Of a stretch of 64,000 nt of DNA, positions 51,455 to 53,545 are shown piece by piece. Source of the stretch: Angiostrongylus vasorum (taxonomy: Eukaryota; Nematoda; Chromadorea; Rhabditida; Metastrongylidae); the NCBI GenBank assembly GCA_018806985.1, contig JADANN010000433.1, positions 744,001-808,000 on the forward strand, read 5' to 3'. Within the stretch, counting starts at the first letter, position 1, and the number at the start of each line of letters is the position of its first letter. The position numbers and the translations under genes were made by a program. The notes under the pieces were generated by a model. It had not been told where the DNA came from. It did no database searches and was given only the letters and a program-made list of their open reading frames with translations.

Positions 51455-52887
51455 GCAATACGTATGCACATGTGTATTATATATACGCACAATTGCAATA
51501 TATATAGGGTTCTTTGACTAGACCCTCTGCCTTGGGATAAGCAAGTGCTCTATTGTTCCAGGATCAAAAATTGGTATCCAACTTGACTTGGAGAATAGCA
51601 GTACTGATTCGATTAGTCAGTAGGCTATCGAAGGTCATTATATAAGCTATGTGCATTCATTCACCTTTACAATTCTAAATGGAGCGGAATGCATGGCACA
51701 CTCCTAAGAGATTGATCAGTACCGCATGCTTTGTGCTTTGTGGTTAAATCCATTCGATTTAAATGATTTATTAAGCAATCCAGTATCGCGATATGTTGGT
51801 TGAATAACATGGCAGACGGTTAACACTACGATAAGGAAAAGGATGATACCACTTTCTCTTTTGGTTTTTTTCCTATTTGTATGAATTCATTGAAGGTTTT
51901 TCCAAAAATTTTTCTAATACAGGAAAACGGCTTGCTCTAAATTAGTAATCGGTAAAAAGAGTGATGAGAGCGTCATTATGTCAGGAACTTTCTGTCGTCC
52001 TGGAACGCACTTTTTTCGATTGTCCACAACGCTTATGATTTACTCGTAAATTGTTCTGGTACTTTCTATGTCCTCCTTCTTCTGAAAGAGTGTGTTTCTG
52101 GAAGTCGTTGACCTCCCTTTAAATGTTCACAGTTGTTCATCTTTTAGTCTTTTAAGAGACTTCTAATGTTCTAGTGCGGTAGCTGGCTATCCTAAGCCTA
52201 TTTCTTTGATCTCTGCTTTCTCTTTATTCTATGGTTATGTTTAAAAACTTCCGGTTTTGTGACGAGGTACACATTTCCGCAATGTATTTATGAAATTTAA
52301 GTGATGTCTATCTTCTGTACAAAAAATTACGAACTTACCGATGTAGTGTCTTCTTTCAATAACTATTAAAAAGATTTATGCAAGCTGGTCGTCCTTTAAA
52401 GCAAAGTTTCGGGAAGTAACGCAAAGAAAAAACTGAAGGCAGAAGTTGCTATCAGCCATCAACTTTATTCGTTTTGAAATCCTATGGTTTTCTACTTTTT
52501 CGAAGACTCTTTGCGAGTTTTAGTCTAGTTATGCGTCCGTTTTTCAAAATGGTCGATATTCTTTTGGAAATAAATGCAGCATCGAAAGTTAGTAACTTCC
52601 GAAAAGAAAGAAGGAAATGAACTAGGAAAATATAGTGAAACGTGATAACAGCGATACTTTGGGCGGAAATTATTTGGGAGCTTAGTAGAAATTTGTTTTA
52701 AAATGCAAAAATTTTCCACGAAGCTTCAATTCCGTAATTGTCATCGTTTAAGAATCTAACTATGCACGTTTTTCCCCCGTTTTTTAAAAACATGTGACTG
52801 CTTACAATTTCAGGACGTCTCGTCTCTGTGAAGTACGTACGAGATCGCCGTTACGCAGAGCGCTATCCGGAGACCGCCCATCTCTGA
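1..52887 (+). CDS. lem-2: LEM-2/MAN1-type inner nuclear membrane protein, 12 exons, 5' end outside window
   Basis: Exons read at 2-82, 580-830, 927-1040, 1207-1328, 1485-1761, 5468-5583, 5650-5718, 5824-6011, 6472-6626, 7335-7464, 9036-9205 and 52814-52887, all with GT donors and AG acceptors. The order is end of a LEM domain, a long basic Ser/Thr-rich linker, two membrane segments, the MSC winged helix ([14 protein letters not shown]) and an RRM-like domain ([29 protein letters not shown]). This is the architecture of LEM2/MAN1, which tethers chromatin and BAF to the inner nuclear membrane. About 581 residues lie in the window and the first part of the LEM domain is missing. All junction phases agree except exon 8 to 9, where one A too many sits in the A6 run at 6005-6010. 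The total of 1747 exon bases becomes divisible by three if one base is removed. The last intron is exceptionally long (9206-52813). The family call is firm; the nematode symbol lem-2 is assigned by family. Confidence 0.93.
2..82 (+). CDS. lem-2: lem-2 exon 1 in window: C-terminal half of LEM domain
   Basis: The frame starting at base 2 reads [20 protein letters not shown] and ends in QKEK before a GTAACT donor at 83. The motif TRSLYEKKL is the hallmark of the second helix of LEM domains, which bind barrier-to-autointegration factor. The first helix and the start codon lie to the left of the window. The exon ends in phase 0, matching exon 2. Confidence 0.85.
216..450 (+). mobile_element. SINE-A copy, internally deleted, in lem-2 intron 1
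   Basis: The head (GTAGCGCAGTGG, A-box-like) jumps directly to the central domain (ACGGGGTCGGCAAATTG...). The B-box segment is therefore deleted. The body then follows the family order: GGGAGGATAGCAGCACT, CCGCGAGTCATTGTAAAG, CTTAATGGAATCGAATACATG, and a degenerate GATCAATACC...TTTATCG tail. Confidence 0.75.
580..1761 (+). CDS. lem-2: lem-2 exons 2-5: nucleoplasmic low-complexity linker
   Basis: Exons are 580-830, 927-1040, 1207-1328 and 1485-1761, joined in consistent phases (2, 2, 1, 2). The translation is rich in Ser, Thr, Pro and Arg, with an acidic run (GDDDDDGQ) in exon 5, and ends in ...[10 protein letters not shown]. This is the poorly conserved region between LEM domain and first membrane segment in LEM2/MAN1 proteins, usually a target of phosphorylation and a nuclear import/retention segment. 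No catalytic motif is present. Exon 5 splices in phase straight to exon 6 (GGA AGA GAT ATT across the junction). Confidence 0.85.
2890..3168 (+). mobile_element. SINE-A copy with perfect 11-bp target-site duplication
   Basis: This is a near full-length copy (body about 2902-3157) in lem-2 intron 5. It has an A box (TGTGGCGCAGTGGTTGG), a B box (GGAATCGATCCC), the central domain, and a tail ending TTTATCCTCTATCCTTT. The element is flanked by TAATCCTACCT at 2890-2900 and again at 3158-3168. This duplication shows retrotransposition into the intron. Confidence 0.88.
3358..3676 (+). mobile_element. SINE-B copy (decayed)
   Basis: It contains the shared central domain (GGTTGGGAAATTGGTACCGG), then the SINE-B-specific segment (TAGACTCGACCAGCATTCAA, ATACGAAGACCTTC), and the RTE-like tail GAAGTGCTAAGATCCACACAG. 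An A-rich end (GAAATAAATAATAAAAC) follows. The tRNA-like head is absent or unrecognisable. Confidence 0.65.
5468..6626 (+). CDS. lem-2: lem-2 exons 6-9: two membrane spans and MSC winged-helix domain
   Basis: Exon 6 (5468-5583) encodes a hydrophobic segment ([20 protein letters not shown]). Exon 7 (5650-5718) and the start of exon 8 encode the second ([20 protein letters not shown]). Between them is a short lumenal loop. Exon 8 (5824-6011) continues with [15 protein letters not shown] and [19 protein letters not shown], and exon 9 (6472-6626) with [28 protein letters not shown] and WQGS. These are the conserved blocks of the Man1-Src1p-C-terminal (MSC) domain, which sits in the nucleoplasm and, in the family, recruits CHMP7 during envelope sealing. 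The exon 8 to 9 phase clash is discussed in Part 2. Confidence 0.93.
6290..6376. repeat. Short inverted repeat in lem-2 intron 8, related to the Penelope-type terminal repeat
   Basis: GAGCTTACACGAG in the left arm and CTCGTGTAAGCTC in the right arm are exact complements around a loop of about 35 bases. Beyond the exact core the flanking arms pair imperfectly. The right arm read on the minus strand (GCTTACACGAGGTTGATAA) matches the border of the repeat at 42970-43075 (GCTAACACGAGGTTGATAA). It is probably a fragment of the same family. Confidence 0.5.
7335..9205 (+). CDS. lem-2: lem-2 exons 10-11: first part of the RRM-like domain
   Basis: Exon 10 (7335-7464) follows a TTTCAG acceptor and encodes [13 protein letters not shown]..., then [20 protein letters not shown]. 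Exon 11 (9036-9205) encodes [20 protein letters not shown], then [18 protein letters not shown] and [10 protein letters not shown]. This matches the C-terminal RRM/UHM-like fold of MAN1/LEM2, where the CLKIRDMF strand and the EGCVYVK-type strand are diagnostic. Exon 11 ends one base into a glycine codon, which exon 12 completes. Confidence 0.92.
8530..8910 (+). mobile_element. SINE-B copy (decayed)
   Basis: It shows an A-box-like GTAGCGCACATG, a B-box-like GTTTGATTCC, and the central domain in diverged form (AACCAAGCCTGCTATCTTCC, GGCAATATCGTACCATACTT). It ends in the tail GAATTGGTGAGATCCGCACA. It lies in lem-2 intron 10. The 105-codon minus-strand frame over it is a shadow. Confidence 0.6.
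10385..10640 (+). mobile_element. SINE-B-like copy, decayed
   Basis: It has a B-box-like TAGTTCGACTCC and the central domain (CCAACCAAGCCTGCTCTCAC, GGAATTGGTACCAGACTTGT). Downstream it contains CATTAAACGACATTCATGGA, like the SINE-B body. No clear tail or duplication is seen. Confidence 0.5.
11094..11262 (-). mobile_element. SINE-A copy, internally deleted, minus strand
   Basis: Read on the minus strand it starts with GCGTGTGGCTCAGTGGTCGG, has the B box GGAATCGATCCC and part of the central domain. It then jumps to CATGGCGTATCCCTTAGAGA and a GATCAACGCCGAGAGCTTTA tail. About 100 bases of body are missing. Confidence 0.8.
11740..11782 (-). ncRNA. Minimal hammerhead-ribozyme-like motif
   Basis: The minus strand reads GCT-CTGAAGA-(stem II)-GAAACGTT-AGC. 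CTGAAGA and GAAA are the hammerhead core. GCT/AGC forms a short stem I, GAC/GTC can form stem II, and ACGT is a collapsed stem III. Penelope-like elements of animals are known to carry such minimalist hammerheads. Confidence 0.6.
12340..12375 (+). ncRNA. Degenerate hammerhead-like motif
   Basis: The plus strand reads CTTTGAAGA...GACGTCGAAGGGTTGGC, the same layout as at 11740-11782. C3 is changed to T and GAAAC to GAAGG, so it is probably inactive. Confidence 0.4.
12413..14227. other. No gene or known repeat seen
   Basis: AT-rich intron sequence with T-rich simple runs near 12420-12510. No reading frame or repeat that I recognise. Confidence 0.5.
14228..14365. repeat. (TA)n microsatellite
   Basis: About 55 uninterrupted TA bases are followed by TATACA/TATATG variants. 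It sits in lem-2 intron 11. Confidence 0.95.
15112..15376 (+). mobile_element. SINE-A copy, strongly diverged
   Basis: It has an A-box-like region (CGTACCGCTGTGGTAAGAGG), a good B box (TTGGTTCAATCCC), remnants of the body, and a family-typical end (GGGGTTGATCAACGCCGTAC, then TTTATCCC). Confidence 0.6.
16437..16716 (+). mobile_element. SINE-A copy, near full length
   Basis: A box (CATGTGGCGCAGTGGTCAGA), B box (GGGATCGATTC), central domain (GGTGGCAGATTGGTACCAGA), body (GAGTCATTGTAAAGGTCAGA, CCTCCAACGATGCTTAATGA) and tail (GATCAACGCTGTGAGC, TTTGTCC). It is among the better preserved copies. Confidence 0.88.
17040..17410 (-). mobile_element. SINE-B copy, minus strand
   Basis: On the minus strand it shows the B-box-like CCTGGTTTGATCCAG, the central domain (CATTCCTCCGGGGTCAGCAA, ATTGGTGCCAGG), and near its end AGTATTGGGATCCCTACA, the counterpart of the RTE-like tail. 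Confidence 0.6.
17411..20324. other. No gene seen
   Basis: Several open frames up to 120 codons occur (for example 18258-18620 plus, 19027-19281 minus), but none shows a domain, homolog or splice logic I recognise. Treated as intron sequence. Confidence 0.45.
20325..20590 (+). mobile_element. SINE-A copy lacking its A box
   Basis: It begins near the B box (GGGTTCGATCC) and continues through the central domain (GGTGAATTGGTACCAGACTT) and GGGAGGATAGCAGCGCTGAC. It also has ACGAGTTACTGTATAGGCCA and the tail GAGAGCTTTATCCTTTATCC. Confidence 0.8.
21765..21862 (-). mobile_element. SINE head fragment, minus strand
   Basis: The minus strand reads ACGTGTAGCACAGTGGTTAG (A box), then TGCCCTGTAATAAATGTGGC, then CTTTGAACCGATAAC in the B-box position. 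Only the tRNA-like head is present. Confidence 0.55.
21863..24470. other. Intron sequence with one diverged Penelope-type repeat
   Basis: Positions 23600-23935 align with the repeat at 11765-12110. Shared blocks are GTACAGGACGGCTGTTTCGG versus ATACAGGACGGGTGTTTGTC, and CATTTAACCTCAGTATAAAT versus ATTTAACCTCCGCACAAAT. The 93-codon Ser/Arg-rich frame at 23564-23845 falls inside this repeat. Nothing else recognised. Confidence 0.45.
24470..24815 (-). mobile_element. Family D: short non-autonomous RTE-tailed element
   Basis: The minus strand begins CTGCGATGTACATCGGGGAT, contains CGGCGTTTCCACCAGGAAGG and AGCAAATCTCCCTCTGATCC, and ends CACCGTCCAAGTGCCCAGTT followed by AGTAAGTA. It aligns with 41855-42215. 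Its tail matches the 3' end of the RTE LINE at 58090 (ACCGTCCAAGTATCCAAGTA). Confidence 0.65.
25632..25912 (-). mobile_element. SINE-A copy, minus strand
   Basis: The minus strand carries the central domain (CCTCCGGGGTCGGAAGATTG, GTACCAGACTTGCCAGGG), the body (GAGGTGATTG complement) and the tail. The head is diverged but keeps a B-box-like GGTTCAATCCC. It lies head-to-head with the next copy. Confidence 0.8.
25971..26258 (+). mobile_element. SINE-A copy, full length
   Basis: GCGCGTGTGGCGCAATGGTC (A box), GGAATCGATCCC (B box), a complete central domain and body, and the tail GCCGAGAACTTTATCCTTTA. It is one of the best copies for deriving a consensus. Confidence 0.9.
26388..26522. repeat. TA-rich microsatellite (TATATG/TATACA variants)
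   Basis: A short-period TA/TG repeat ending in an uninterrupted (TA)n run at about 26485-26514. It directly abuts a SINE-A insertion. Confidence 0.9.
26523..26806 (-). mobile_element. SINE-A copy inserted in a TA microsatellite
   Basis: Full-length minus-strand copy. It runs from AAGGATAAAGCTCTCGGCGT (reverse of the tail) to CCTGTGCCACACGCCCTCGT (reverse of the head). The B box complement GATCGATTCC is present. (TA)n tracts flank it on both sides. Confidence 0.9.
26807..26862. repeat. (TA)n microsatellite
   Basis: Uninterrupted TA run on the other side of the SINE-A insertion. Confidence 0.95.
27010..35330. other. 8.3-kb stretch without recognisable gene or repeat
   Basis: Only open frames of at most 100 codons occur and none carries a motif I recognise. 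No SINE-A or SINE-B copy was found here, although they occur about every 3 kb elsewhere. Treated as plain lem-2 intron. Confidence 0.5.
35335..35829 (-). pseudogene. Mariner transposase relic 1
   Basis: The minus strand from ATG 35829 reads [20 protein letters not shown], the helix-turn-helix start of mariner transposases. After a stop and frame change it reads [18 protein letters not shown] (second HTH region). Near 35355-35390 it reads [13 protein letters not shown], the first catalytic-Asp block (GDEKWILYDN in the family). Frames change at least twice and stops interrupt. The C-terminal half, including the second and third catalytic Asp, was not found. Confidence 0.75.
35830..37550. other. 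No gene or known repeat seen
   Basis: AT-rich intron sequence. Open frames stay under 65 codons and none is recognised. Confidence 0.5.
37551..37604. repeat. (TA)n microsatellite
   Basis: Uninterrupted TA run of about 50 bases, just before the GATA array. Confidence 0.95.
37627..37800. repeat. (GATA)n microsatellite
   Basis: More than 35 near-perfect GATA units with a few single-base variants (GGATA, GTAGATA, GACA). They end in (GATATA)n. Confidence 0.97.
38364..38672 (+). mobile_element. SINE-A copy, full length with probable duplication
   Basis: GAACGTGTGGCGCAGTGGTC (A box), then the central domain CCAGGGTTGGCAGATTGGTA, body, and a GGTCAACGCCGAGAGCTTGA tail. TGCAATGT flanks it at 38364-38371 and 38665-38672, with similar bases just outside. 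Confidence 0.87.
38673..40565. other. No gene or known repeat seen
   Basis: It begins with an A-rich tract (about 38730-38870). The rest is intron-like with frames under 70 codons. Confidence 0.5.
40566..41226 (+). mobile_element. Family C element, interrupted by SINE-B
   Basis: Outer segments 40566-40623 and 40946-41226 align with 42572-42832 on the opposite strand. Shared blocks are GCCTCAGCTTA, GTGGGCTCCCCAGATGAATC and GAACTAGCTGAGAGA-type sequence, then ATATCTCAGCAT. Similar sequence of about 50 bases (CCGTGAAAATTGT, then AAATAAAAAAGTAAACATTG) occurs at both ends. It has no coding capacity and its class is unknown. Confidence 0.55.
40624..40945 (-). mobile_element. SINE-B, full length with perfect 12-bp target-site duplication
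   Basis: Body 40636-40933. The minus strand starts GGGGGCGGATAGCACACTGG (A box), has the B box AATTCGATTCC and the central domain CCTCCGGGGTCAGGAGATTG. It continues through GCGTAAAAGTTGGAAGATCC, and ends with the RTE-like tail GAAGTGCTGGGATCCGCACA and an A-rich end. AGCCTCAGCTTA occurs at 40624-40635 and 40934-40945. It is inserted inside a family C element. Confidence 0.85.
41855..42215 (+). mobile_element. Family D: short non-autonomous RTE-tailed element
   Basis: CTGCGATGTACAGCGGGGGA, CGGGCGTTTCCATCAGGAAG, GACAAATCTCCCTCTGATCC and GGTGAAGACCTGGAGCAGAC are followed by the tail ATTCAAGTATTCAAGTAAAT. It aligns along its length with 24470-24815. GGTGAAGACCTGGA also occurs at the 5' end of the RTE LINE (minus strand near 61170), so this may be a deleted RTE relative. 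The 71-codon minus-strand frame is a shadow. Confidence 0.65.
42572..42832 (-). mobile_element. Family C element, minus strand
   Basis: The minus strand reads GCCTCAGCTTTACTGGGTTC, GATTTGGGCTCCCAGATCAA, CTAGCTGAGAGACAAGCG. A tRNA-like stretch follows with an A-box-like GGTGTGGTGGTGAACGCG and a B-box-like GGCGTTCGTTCCCC, and then ATATCTCAGCAT. It ends directly at a 48-base-arm hairpin. Confidence 0.55.
42833..42947. repeat. Hairpin with 48-base arms
   Basis: The left arm 42833-42880 and right arm 42900-42947 are complementary over about 48 bases with a handful of mismatches. The loop is about 19 bases (near GACAGTTATATTTCGCA). The outer parts, TCTTAACCTTTTTATTTACT and its complement, match exactly. 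Confidence 0.85.
42970..43075. repeat. Penelope-type terminal-repeat fragment
   Basis: TTTAACCTCGACAGGACTAC and GATAAGCTAACACGAGGTTG, then TTTTCGGCTGG, follow the order seen at 12045-12130. The hammerhead core is not preserved. Confidence 0.45.
43082..43228 (+). mobile_element. SINE-A 3' half
   Basis: CGATTGTCATCCTTTAGGCC, CCTCTACGACGCTTATGATG, GAGTCGAATGCGACG, then TAAGGGATTTGTCAAAACTC and TTTCGTCC follow the SINE-A body and tail. The head and central domain are missing, as in 5'-truncated retrocopies. Confidence 0.65.
43750..44045 (-). mobile_element. SINE-B copy, minus strand
   Basis: On the minus strand, GGTGCTGGTTCGACCCC (B box) lies near the head. GACTCGACCAACATTCTAGG and GCGAATGTTCGAAGACCTTT form the body, and GCGCTGGGATCCGCACAGCA forms the RTE-like tail. 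The central domain appears deleted. Confidence 0.68.
44060..44130. repeat. TA-rich microsatellite
   Basis: A (TA)n run with TATACA/TATGTA ends, lying between two SINE-B copies of opposite orientation. Confidence 0.9.
44290..44668 (+). mobile_element. SINE-B copy
   Basis: The central domain (CCAAGCTTCTCATTCCACTG, AACATTGGTACCAGACTTGT) is followed by the longest SINE-B body in the window. That body includes TACTTGACCAGTATTCAAGG and ACGCAAATACGAAGAGCTTC, then a decayed tail (AATTGCTGGTATCTGC). A B-box-like TGTTTCGATC is present. Confidence 0.65.
45434..45470 (-). ncRNA. Minimal hammerhead-ribozyme-like motif, left terminal repeat
   Basis: The minus strand reads GGCT-CTGAAGA-A-GGTGATACTGCC-GAAACGTC-AGCT. 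GGCT pairs with AGCT (stem I, one G-U pair). GGT/GCC with a six-base loop makes stem II. CTGAAGA and GAAA are the core, and ACGT collapses to a two-pair stem III before C17. All conserved hammerhead core bases are present. Confidence 0.7.
45579..45760 (-). pseudogene. Inverted copy of the GIY-YIG C-terminus
   Basis: The minus strand reads [40 protein letters not shown] and [10 protein letters not shown]. It is the same segment as at 46270-46435 but in opposite orientation, as part of the inverted terminal structure of the Penelope-like element. It differs at several residues from the plus copy. Confidence 0.8.
45755..46435 (+). pseudogene. Penelope-like element ORF: RT thumb to GIY-YIG, degenerate
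   Basis: The open part (to 46185) reads [67 protein letters not shown] and NLISCNN. After a stop it continues [10 protein letters not shown], where the family has GHQYIGETGR. The next block is disrupted. The C-terminal block [20 protein letters not shown] is legible around 46320-46435 ([14 protein letters not shown] ends the frame). These are the thumb, CCHH-like cysteine region and GIY-YIG domain of Penelope elements. At least one stop, one frameshift and an internal deletion are visible. Confidence 0.78.
46625..46662 (+). ncRNA. Minimal hammerhead-ribozyme-like motif, right terminal repeat
   Basis: The plus strand reads GGCT-CTGAAGA-A-GGCGATACTGCC-GAAACATC-AGCT. It is the same fold as the left repeat, with GGC/GCC in stem II. 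The G to A change in ACGTC (ACATC) weakens the two-pair stem III, so this copy is probably less active. Confidence 0.65.
46886..47639. other. No gene or known repeat seen
   Basis: Intron sequence between two mariner relics. No recognisable coding or repeat content. Confidence 0.5.
47640..48290 (-). pseudogene. Mariner transposase relic 3, strongly decayed
   Basis: Near 48250 the minus strand reads [20 protein letters not shown] across a frame change, like a mariner N-terminus. Near 47790-47720 it reads TGDDYLV, ANYTHKG and [11 protein letters not shown]. This is recognisable as the TGDEKWVLY-NYTRKRQW catalytic block. Stops and frame changes are frequent, and the region between is barely readable. 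Confidence 0.5.
48745..49022 (+). mobile_element. SINE-A copy, diverged
   Basis: B box (GATGGTTCGATCTC), central domain (CCCCCTGGAATCGACAAACT, GGTACCAGGGTTATTTGGGA), body (TGTAGACCACTGGAAGTAAT) and a very diverged tail. The A box is weak. Confidence 0.65.
49724..50035 (+). mobile_element. SINE-A copy, full length with 10-bp target-site duplication
   Basis: Body about 49736-50018: CACGTGTGGTGCAGTGGTCG (A box), GAAATCGATCCC (B box), central domain, an expanded G run (about 49856-49867), and the tail GAGGGCCTTATCCTTTTTAT. TAACTATACA flanks it at 49724-49733 and 50026-50035. Confidence 0.9.
50036..51315. other. No gene or known repeat seen
   Basis: AT-rich intron sequence. Frames are under 80 codons and none is recognised. 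Confidence 0.5.
51316..51507. repeat. (TA)n compound microsatellite
   Basis: Nearly 190 bases of TA repeats with TATATG and TATACA variants, ending just before a diverged SINE-A copy. Confidence 0.95.
51508..51745 (+). mobile_element. SINE-A copy, strongly diverged
   Basis: The central domain (CAAAAATTGGTATCCAACTT, GGAGAATAGCAGTACTGATT), the body (GTGCATTCATTCACCTTTAC) and the end (GAGATTGATCAGTACCGCAT) keep the family order. The head is not recognisable. Confidence 0.6.
51746..52813. other. End of lem-2 intron 11, nothing recognised
   Basis: No repeat or coding signal recognised up to the acceptor at 52813. Confidence 0.5.
52814..52887 (+). CDS. lem-2: lem-2 terminal exon: last strand of RRM-like domain and stop
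   Basis: After a TTTCAG acceptor (ending 52813) the sequence supplies the two missing bases of the split glycine codon. It then reads [20 protein letters not shown] and AHL before TGA at 52885-52887. Family members have a KLVTVKYLR...RYxxRFP block at exactly this point after the ALHG-W motif, so phase, order and content all agree. No other candidate for this block was found between 9206 and 52813. No AATAAA signal is obvious in the 179 bp before the next gene. Confidence 0.9.
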
Positions 52888-53066
52888 CCCGCCCACTTCT
52901 GACCTGCCCTACCACTGTCGGATCGAGGAGAATTCCTTTGCGTCTTCTATTTTAATTGTCCTTAGCCACACCCTTCATATCTGTTGGATCGACGTGTGCG
53001 TTTGCCACGTCTCGGTACTCAGTTTTCTCCAAATTATTCACAATTATTTATTGAGCGTGTCCTGTA

Positions 53067-53545
53067 ATGGAAAACATGACATCTTTATCATCATCATCCT
53101 TATCTTCGTCATCATCATCGTCATCATCGTCATTATCATCATCATCATCGTCATCATCATCATCGTCGTCGTCGTCCTCGTCATCGTCGTCGACATCTTC
53201 GCCGACATCGTCAGCGTTCAACAACGTCGTCGTAACCTCAGGCGAAGATCTGTTGTGTTTCGCAATGAACACGTCATGTGCCTGTCACTCTGAATACCAA
53301 TTTTATGATTTTGACGAACGTATGCTACTGGGTTTAGTGGCGTTACCAATCATTGTGTTTGGTTTATGTGCTAATTTGACCTCAGTTCGGATATTCACAC
53401 ATCGTCTAATGTCATCATCTTCGATCAACTGGTATCTGGCTGTACTATCGGCTTCCGATACTCTGATTTTGATTTCGGCATTTTTTGTACTGTCACTACC
53501 ACGTCTTGGCGAATACCTCGCTTGGTGGCGTGCCAATTATATCAG
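53067..53545 (+). CDS. Rhodopsin-family GPCR, first coding exon (neuropeptide receptor-like)
   Basis: The ORF starts at ATG 53067 and runs 159 codons to a split codon before a GTTTGT donor at 53546. Residues 6 to about 50 are almost pure serine. Then comes a short extracellular stretch with a possible glycosylation site (NTS) and cysteines. TM1 is about residues 86-109 (LLGLVALPIIVFGLCANLTS, with the conserved Asn at about 103). The intracellular loop is RIFTHRLMSSSSINW. TM2 is about 120-144 (LAVLSASDTLILISAFFVLS, with the conserved Asp at about 131). These are class A GPCR landmarks. The loop wording resembles invertebrate FMRFamide/FRPR-type receptors, but that subfamily is inference. TM3-TM7 exons were not found in the remaining 10.4 kb. 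The ATG lies 179 bp after the lem-2 stop. Confidence 0.82.
53083..53215 (+). repeat. (TCN)n coding microsatellite encoding poly-Ser
   Basis: A run of TCA/TCG/TCC/TCT codons with occasional TTA or CTG-type interruptions encodes the poly-serine N-terminus of the GPCR. The antisense strand reads as poly-aspartate, which is only a shadow. Mixed serine codons suggest an old, partly stabilised expansion. Confidence 0.85.

Larger units (their letters stand above)
9206..52813 (+). other. lem-2 intron 11, about 43.6 kb
   Basis: The donor GTGAGC at 9206 follows the exon 11 glycine split, and the acceptor TTTCAG ends at 52813. The intron contains most of the mobile elements listed here. I found no convincing nested protein gene in it. 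Its length is inferred from the phase-perfect join to the terminal exon. Confidence 0.85.

Noticed and set aside
53048..53272. Antisense poly-aspartate frame
   Set aside because: It is the reverse complement of the serine-codon repeat of the GPCR exon.
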